Source: Pseudomonadota bacterium
GTDB lineage: Bacteria > Pseudomonadota > Gammaproteobacteria > Burkholderiales > Thiobacillaceae
NCBI GenBank assembly: GCA_021802595.1
Contig: JAJZRT010000086.1
Span: forward strand, 1-10,036
DNA length: 10,036 nt
Direction of reading: 5' to 3'
Shown here piece after piece: positions 6,262 to 10,036 of the stretch. The notes under the pieces were generated by a model that saw nothing but the letters and a program-made list of their open reading frames with translations, had not been told where the DNA came from and searched no databases. Within the stretch, counting starts at the first letter, position 1. Each line of letters starts with the position of its first letter. The position numbers and the translations under genes are program-made.

Positions 6262-6948
6262 CTAGCCGATGGCGACGGTGAGCGGTTCCAGCCCGGCGAC
6301 GCTGGCCTCGATGACGTCGCCCCGGACCACCGGCGCGACGCCGGCAGGGGTGCCGGTGAAGATGAGGTCGCCCGGAAACAGCTCGACCTGGTTCGACAGC
6401 AGGTGGACGATCTGCGGAATCTTCCAGAGCATGTCGCCGACGTCGGCGCTCTGGCGGAGATCGCCGTTGACCTTGAGTTCGATCCTGCCGCGGGCGATGG
6501 CGCCGGAATAGAACTCGGGCGTGATCGCGGTGCACGGCGCCGAGTGGTCGAATCCCTTGGCCATGTCCCAGGGGCGGCCCTTCTCGCGCGCGGCCCGCTG
6601 CAGGTCGCGCCGGGTCATGTCCAGCCCCACGGCGTAGCCGAAGACGTAGTCGTAATCGACCCGCTCGGCGGGGATGTTGCGGCCGCCCTTGTGCAGGGCC
6701 ACCACCAGTTCCACTTCGGGCTGCAGGTCGGCGGTGGCAGGCGGATAGGGCAGCACGGAGTTGTTCTGCAGGATGGCGCTCGCCGGCTTCATGAAAAAGA
6801 AGGGTTCGTCCGTGGCAGGGTCGGCGCCCATTTCGCGCGCATGGTCGGGATAGTTCTGCCCCACGCAGAAAATGCGGCGCACCGGAAACGGGTTGCTCGA
6901 CATGGCGTCCAGGGTGACGACAGGGGCGGGCGGGAAGGCGTAGTTCAT
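6262..6948 (-). CDS. Fumarylacetoacetate hydrolase family protein (fumarylpyruvate hydrolase-like)
   Basis: This 228-residue FAH-fold enzyme should hydrolyse C-C bonds in beta-diketo acids such as fumarylpyruvate or an acylpyruvate, or decarboxylate a keto acid. Family landmarks are IFCVGQNYPDHAREMG (26-41), FFMKPASA (51-58), the metal ligands E78, E80 and D110 (PEVELVV, GLDMTRRDLQ), K131 in DMAKGFDHSAPC, and LIFTGTPAGV (195-204). Length and motifs are closest to NagK-type fumarylpyruvate hydrolases of gentisate/salicylate breakdown, but no other gene of that pathway is here, so the substrate is uncertain. ATG 6948 gives the usual N-terminus; a GTG at 6978 would add 10 residues. A REP-like palindrome lies just upstream, so its link to the SelO operon is doubtful. 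Confidence 0.88.
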   Translation of the reverse strand: MNYAFPPAPVVTLDAMSSNPFPVRRIFCVGQNYPDHAREMGADPATDEPFFFMKPASAILQNNSVLPYPPATADLQPEVELVVALHKGGRNIPAERVDYDYVFGYAVGLDMTRRDLQRAAREKGRPWDMAKGFDHSAPCTAITPEFYSGAIARGRIELKVNGDLRQSADVGDMLWKIPQIVHLLSNQVELFPGDLIFTGTPAGVAPVVRGDVIEASVAGLEPLTVAIG

Positions 6949-6991
6949 GGGTCGGGTCTCGTGATGTAGGGGGGCCACAGGCTCTCAGTCA

Positions 6992-7092
6992 CCGTTCGGC
7001 TGAGCTTGTCGAAGCCTGCTTGCCGAAGTGGCCCTGTGCCCTCGCGGACATGCCTTTCGATCGTTCGACAGGCTCACGATCAGGGCGAACGG
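6992..7092. repeat. REP-like inverted repeat between the 91-aa gene and the FAH-family gene
   Basis: CCGTTCG (6992-6998) and CGAACGG (7086-7092) form the outer arms of a 101-bp palindromic unit. Within it are TGAGCTTGTCGAAG and GTTCGACAGGCTCA, the motifs found inside the 110-bp MITEs, and an inner hairpin GATCGT/ACGATC (7059-7064 with 7076-7081). It fills most of the 161-base gap and lacks the IS5-type ends. It may mark the 3' end of the GST-SelO-91-aa transcript; there is no T run for a classic terminator. Confidence 0.65.
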
Positions 7093-7109
7093 GAACGTTG
7101 CGAAGCCTT

Positions 7110-7385
7110 TCACGCCACGCGCTCGCCATCGCGGTAGCCGGCATCCGCTTCGAACTCCAGGTAATGCATCCTGAAGTGCGCTTCGATAGTGTCTTCGTCC
7201 GGAATGGAATCGGCCCGTTCCGGGTAGCGCGCCAGCAGATCGCTGCGATGCGTACGCCAGGCATTCAGCAGCGCGCGTCGGGCGGTGTCCCGGTCGCGGC
7301 CGGCGCCGCGGAACATGAAGTGGTGCGTGTTCATTTCCGCGACGACGAATTTTTCCGGGGCCGGGGTCTCCATGTCAACGCGCAT
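7110..7385 (-). CDS. Small protein of unknown function coupled to SelO (91 aa)
   Basis: ATG 7385-7383 overlaps the SelO stop by one base (TGATG), so translation should be coupled to SelO. A GTG one codon earlier is possible but less likely. The protein is acidic, soluble and probably mixed alpha/beta: MRVDMETPAPEKFVVAEMNT, then a basic helical stretch (TARRALLNAWRTHRSDLL, about 35-52) and HFRMHYLEFEAD near the end. It has no cysteines and no motif I recognise. The position suggests a partner or accessory of SelO, which is inference only. Confidence 0.72.
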   Translation of the reverse strand: MRVDMETPAPEKFVVAEMNTHHFMFRGAGRDRDTARRALLNAWRTHRSDLLARYPERADSIPDEDTIEAHFRMHYLEFEADAGYRDGERVA

Positions 7386-8878
7386 CACGACGAGCAGCCG
7401 ATTTCCAGATTGCGCAGTTCGGCGGGCGGCGCCGCCGCGTAGCGCTCCATCCCCGGCTGTTCGTCGTAGGGACGGGCGAGCAGCCGCATCAGGGTGGCGA
7501 CCTCGCTGTCGTCGCCGGCCACCGCGCGGTCGATGGCGGCCTGCGCGAGATGGTTGCGCAGCACGTAGTGCGGGTTGACCCGGTTCATGCGGGCGGCGCG
7601 TGCGGCGTCGTCGGTGTTCGACTCGGCGCGCAGCCGGGCGCGGTAGTCGGAGGCCCAGGCATCGAAGGCCTGGTGGTTGGCGATCTCGCTGCGCAGCGCG
7701 GTGTCAGGCGCATCGCTGCCGGTGGAGAGCCGCGCCAGCAGACGGAAGCTGCGGGTGAAGTCGCTGCGGCTGCGCTGCAGCAGGGTGAGCAGGCGGCTGA
7801 CCAGTTCGGCGTCGCCCGCGCGCACCTCCACGAGCCCCAGCTTGTCCACCCAGCGGCGCAGGGCGGCACGCGAATACGCGGGCGCGTAGCGTTCGTAGAT
7901 CGCGGTGACGATCCCGGCCGCCTCGTCCGGGTCGTCCGACAGCAGCGGCAGCGCCGCCTGCAGCAGACGCTCGCAGTTCCACTGGCCGATCAGCGGCTGG
8001 CTGTCGTAGCTGTAGCGGCCGTCGTAGTCGGAATGGTTGCAGACATGGTGCTGGCGGAAGGCGTCGAGGAAGCCGAAGGGGCCGTAATCCAGGGTGAGGC
8101 CGTGGATGGAGAAATTGTCGGTGTTCATCACGCCGTGGCAGAAGCCCACCGTCTGCCATTGCGCGATCAGCCGCGCGGTACGTTCGATTACTTCGGTCAG
8201 CCAAAGGGCGTAGCGGTCCGGCTCGCCCGCCAGGTGCGGGAAGCCTTCCGCGATCACGTGATCGGCCAGCGGGGCGAGCCGGTCGTGCTGGCCGCGCTGG
8301 CTGAAGTATTCGAACTGGCCGAAGCGGACGAAGCTGGGCGCGACACGACAGACGACCGCGGCGGTCTCCAGTGTCTCGCGCTGCACCGGCTCGGGCGAGG
8401 CCACCAGGCTGAGGCAGCGGACGCTGGGGATGCCGAGCGCGTGCATGGCTTCGGAACAGAGGTACTCGCGGATCGACGAGCGCAGCACGGCGCGGCCGTC
8501 GGCGCCGCGCGAGTAGGGGGTGGGCCCGGCGCCCTTGAGCTGCAGTTCCATGCGCTTGCCGCCGGGCGTGCGGATTTCCGCGATGGTCAGCGCGCGGCCG
8601 TCGCCCAGCTGTGGCACCCAGTTGCCGAACTGGTGGCCGGCATAGACCGAAGCCAGCGGCGCATACGCCGGCCACGGGCGGTTGCCGCTAAGGATGTCGA
8701 GCAGCTCCTGGTCGCCGCGGTCGAGGCCGAGTTCCACCGCCAGCCGGTCGTTGAAGTGGACCAGGCGTGGCTGCGGCAGCGGCGTCGGCGCGACCGGCGT
8801 GTGGTAGGGGTCGCCCAGGCGGGCGTAGCGCGGTTCGATCGGAATCTCCCGGTAGGGTTTCAATGGCTGCGGGTGCAT
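7385..8878 (-). CDS. selO: SelO/YdiU protein adenylyltransferase
   Basis: This 497-residue protein has the length and motifs of SelO (YdiU), a pseudokinase-fold enzyme that transfers AMP from ATP to Ser, Thr or Tyr residues of proteins, linked in bacteria to oxidative-stress response. Visible are SVYAGHQFGNWVPQLGDGRA (78-97), ELQLKGAGPTPYSRGADGRA with nucleotide-binding K115 (111-130), and the active-site region GFCHGVMNTDNFSIHG and LTLDYGPFGFLD with D254, N255 and D264. It ends EIGCSS, where C495 stands in the C-terminal redox motif in which animal SelO has selenocysteine. The family looks complete and active. The gene starts 4 bases after the GST stop and overlaps the 91-aa gene by one base, forming a compact redox-themed operon. 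Confidence 0.95.
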   Translation of the reverse strand: MHPQPLKPYREIPIEPRYARLGDPYHTPVAPTPLPQPRLVHFNDRLAVELGLDRGDQELLDILSGNRPWPAYAPLASVYAGHQFGNWVPQLGDGRALTIAEIRTPGGKRMELQLKGAGPTPYSRGADGRAVLRSSIREYLCSEAMHALGIPSVRCLSLVASPEPVQRETLETAAVVCRVAPSFVRFGQFEYFSQRGQHDRLAPLADHVIAEGFPHLAGEPDRYALWLTEVIERTARLIAQWQTVGFCHGVMNTDNFSIHGLTLDYGPFGFLDAFRQHHVCNHSDYDGRYSYDSQPLIGQWNCERLLQAALPLLSDDPDEAAGIVTAIYERYAPAYSRAALRRWVDKLGLVEVRAGDAELVSRLLTLLQRSRSDFTRSFRLLARLSTGSDAPDTALRSEIANHQAFDAWASDYRARLRAESNTDDAARAARMNRVNPHYVLRNHLAQAAIDRAVAGDDSEVATLMRLLARPYDEQPGMERYAAAPPAELRNLEIGCSS

Positions 8879-8882
8879 CGCT

Positions 8883-9497
8883 TCAGCGATAACCCTCCTC
8901 GCGCAGCACGCGCTGCACGACCGGGCGCGCCCGCATGCGCTGGTAGTGTGCGCGACAGTGTTCCGGCAGCGCGATGTCCAGCTTGTCGGCCCAGAATTCC
9001 ACGTAGAACAGCGCGGCGTCGGCGATGGAGAAGCGGCCTGCGATGTAGTCCTGGCCGGCGAGCGCTGCGTTCATGATCGCGAAGCCCTGCTCGACGATTT
9101 CGCGCCCGCGCACCTTCACCGCGTCGTGGTCGGCCGCGTTCGGCGTGAAGCTGTCGGTGGTGAAAATGCGCGCGAAGCCCTGGCCGTGCAGGGTGCCGAC
9201 GATGTAGTCCATCGTCTCGATCACGCGCGCCTCGCCGTCCGCATCGCCGGGCAGCAGCCCGGCTTTCGGGTGGCTGCGCGCCAGCCACCAGGCGATCGCC
9301 TGGAACTCGGTCAGCGCCGAGCCGTCGTCGCGCACCAGGGCGGGGATGGTGGCTTTCGGGTTGACCGCGAGGTAGGCCGGCTTGCGGTGGTCGCCCGCCG
9401 GCAGGTTGACGATATGGGCCTCGAACGGCAGGTCGAGTTCTTCCAGCAGGATGTGGATGCCGGTGGAGCAGGCGCCGGGCGTCATGTAGAACTTCAT
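8883..9497 (-). CDS. Glutathione S-transferase (beta-class-like)
   Basis: This 204-residue protein has the two-domain GST layout: a thioredoxin-like N-terminal domain (1 to about 78; MKFYMTPGACS with the beta-class Cys10, NPKATIPALV around the cis-proline, then the glutathione-contacting LTEFQAIAWWLA) and a helical C-terminal domain (about 88-204, with the capping motif GRFSIADAALFYVE). GSTs conjugate or reduce electrophiles and peroxides with glutathione in the cytoplasm. It is the first gene of the operon with SelO (gap 4 bases), which suggests a shared redox or detoxification role. ATG 9497 gives the standard family start; ATG 9503 two codons earlier is better spaced from GGAAA and may be used instead. 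The frame stays open upstream through repeats, but that part is not GST. Confidence 0.92.
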   Translation of the reverse strand: MKFYMTPGACSTGIHILLEELDLPFEAHIVNLPAGDHRKPAYLAVNPKATIPALVRDDGSALTEFQAIAWWLARSHPKAGLLPGDADGEARVIETMDYIVGTLHGQGFARIFTTDSFTPNAADHDAVKVRGREIVEQGFAIMNAALAGQDYIAGRFSIADAALFYVEFWADKLDIALPEHCRAHYQRMRARPVVQRVLREEGYR

Positions 9498-9531
9498 GGG
9501 CATTGTTGGATTTCCATTGCACATAACAAAG

Positions 9532-9575
9532 GCCCGTTCACTCTGAGCCCTTCGACAAGCCCAGGGCGAACGGGC
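9532..9575. repeat. REP-like palindrome upstream of the GST gene
   Basis: GCCCGTTC (9532-9539) and GAACGGGC (9568-9575) are perfect 8-base arms around CCTTCGACAAGCCCAGGG, a variant of the motif inside the 110-bp elements. It lies about 30 bases upstream of the GST start, so it may be in the 5' leader. Confidence 0.65.
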
Positions 9576-9634
9576 TGGGGGTGGATTGCTTGGGTGAGTT
9601 CGTCGGCACACATGGATTTGTCCACTGGCCGTTG

Positions 9635-9714
9635 CACCGTTCGTGGTGAGCTTGTCGAACCACAGCGTCTCAAAGCCTCTTGACCGAAACCATAGAATCT
9701 CAGGGCGAACGGTG
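9635..9714. repeat. REP-like inverted repeat, second unit upstream of the GST gene
   Basis: CACCGTTCG (9635-9643) and CGAACGGTG (9706-9714) are perfect 9-base arms. Inside, GTGGTGAGCTTGTCGAACCAC (9643-9663) forms its own 5-base hairpin and is nearly the right-hand motif of the MITEs. With the unit at 9532-9575 and element copy 4 it fills much of the 385-base spacer between the GST gene and the right-edge gene; no gene is visible there. Confidence 0.65.
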
Positions 9715-9772
9715 ATTGAGGCCGACTTTTTGCAGGCATGTCGTCCGAAATGATTTGGCGCATTTCCTTTAG

Positions 9773-9882
9773 GGAAGCGCTGAACAAGTCCTTCGACAAG
9801 CTCAGGACGAACGGCAACTTGTTGATTCCGTTCGTGGTGAGCCTGTCGAACCATGAGCGGAATCAACTTGTTCAGCGCTTCC
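9773..9882 (+). mobile_element. MITE-like element, copy 4
   Basis: A 110-bp element identical to copies 1 and 3 and in the same orientation, flanked by TTAG at 9769-9772 and 9883-9886. The right duplication holds the stop codon of the right-edge gene (CTAA on the minus strand: C from the last Asp codon plus TAA). Confidence 0.85.
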
Positions 9883-10036
9883 TTAGTCGTCTTCCATCGA
9901 CGGCAGCAGGATCACCTCGTCCGGCACGCCGTTGCCGTTTTCCTCGAAATCCAGGCCGCCGACGAGCGAGTAGCCGGCATCGCCCTCGATCAGCACCACG
10001 GCCTGCGCCGGCATCTGCCGCAGCGCGGCGATCAGC
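9883..10036 (-). CDS. C-terminal end of an unidentified protein, cut by the window edge
   Basis: The minus-strand frame is open from the window edge to TAA 9885-9883 and gives the last 50 residues. It reads LIAALRQMPAQAVVLIEGDA, then GYSLVGGLDFEENGNGVPDE and VILLPSMEDD. The strand-helix pattern and GC-rich third positions support coding. The DFEENGNGVPDE stretch is acidic and could be an exposed loop or a calcium-type loop, but I cannot assign a family. The stop codon lies in the target duplication of element copy 4. Confidence 0.6.
   Translation of the reverse strand, partial: LIAALRQMPAQAVVLIEGDAGYSLVGGLDFEENGNGVPDEVILLPSMEDD

Noticed and set aside
7550..9076. Open frame of 508 codons on the + strand opposite selO
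   Set aside because: It is a GC-rich antisense shadow: low-complexity Ala/Arg/Gly/Val translation, no family features, and the opposite strand encodes a complete SelO.
9498..9866. N-terminal extension of the GST through repeats and the MITE
   Set aside because: The extra residues are translated repeat sequence, and the GST fold starts at MKFYMTPGACS as usual.
980..9882. The regularly recurring repeats as a CRISPR array
   Set aside because: There are only four copies, kilobases apart, in both orientations, with terminal inverted repeats and target duplications.

Overview
The window is GC-rich with strong G/C third-position bias and carries ordinary proteobacterial gene families (SelO/YdiU, beta-class GST, a fumarylacetoacetate-hydrolase relative, a ZitB-type zinc exporter). 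The best guess is a betaproteobacterium or a related gammaproteobacterium; I cannot name a genus. There is no rRNA, tRNA, CRISPR array, phage structural gene or transposase gene.

Layout. 1-938 (+): the end of one gene and two small genes of unknown function, apparently one operon. 1090-2811 (-): a phospholipase-D-like protein with two intact HKD motifs, convergent with that operon. 2812-3252: a gene-poor spacer with a hairpin, a mobile repeat and an operator-like palindrome. 3253-4493 (+): a two-gene zinc-resistance operon, in which an ArsR/SmtB sensor with a complete alpha-5 metal site overlaps a cation-diffusion-facilitator exporter by 4 bases. 4627-9497 (-): a six-gene run in the order of transcription GST, SelO, 91-aa protein, FAH-family hydrolase, 143-aa protein, EamA transporter with a histidine-rich tail. 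The first three are tightly packed (4-base gap, then 1-base overlap). A REP-like spacer separates them from the last three. 9883-10036 (-): the end of an unidentified gene.

The most notable content is repetitive. Four copies of one 110-bp element (980-1089, 3051-3160, 4517-4626, 9773-9882) have perfect 17-bp terminal inverted repeats. Each copy is bounded by its own 4-bp direct repeat: CTAG, TTAG, CTAA and TTAG. The variable bases differ between copies but match within each copy, which marks real target-site duplications of the form YTAR. Both the YTAR target and the GGAAG...GAACAAGTCC ends resemble the IS5 group of the IS5 family as I remember it, so I read these as non-autonomous (MITE) elements moved by an IS5-type transposase encoded elsewhere. 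Three copies are identical; the fourth is inverted with two substitutions.

In three of the four insertions the duplicated tetranucleotide is the last base of a gene's final codon plus its stop codon (PLD, EamA and right-edge genes). The stop codon is therefore restored exactly and the element's hairpin becomes the start of the 3' UTR. The element plus its duplication is 114 bp (38 codons) and has one stop-free frame in each orientation. Its interior is made of REP-like motifs that also occur alone at 6992-7092, 9532-9575 and 9635-9714.
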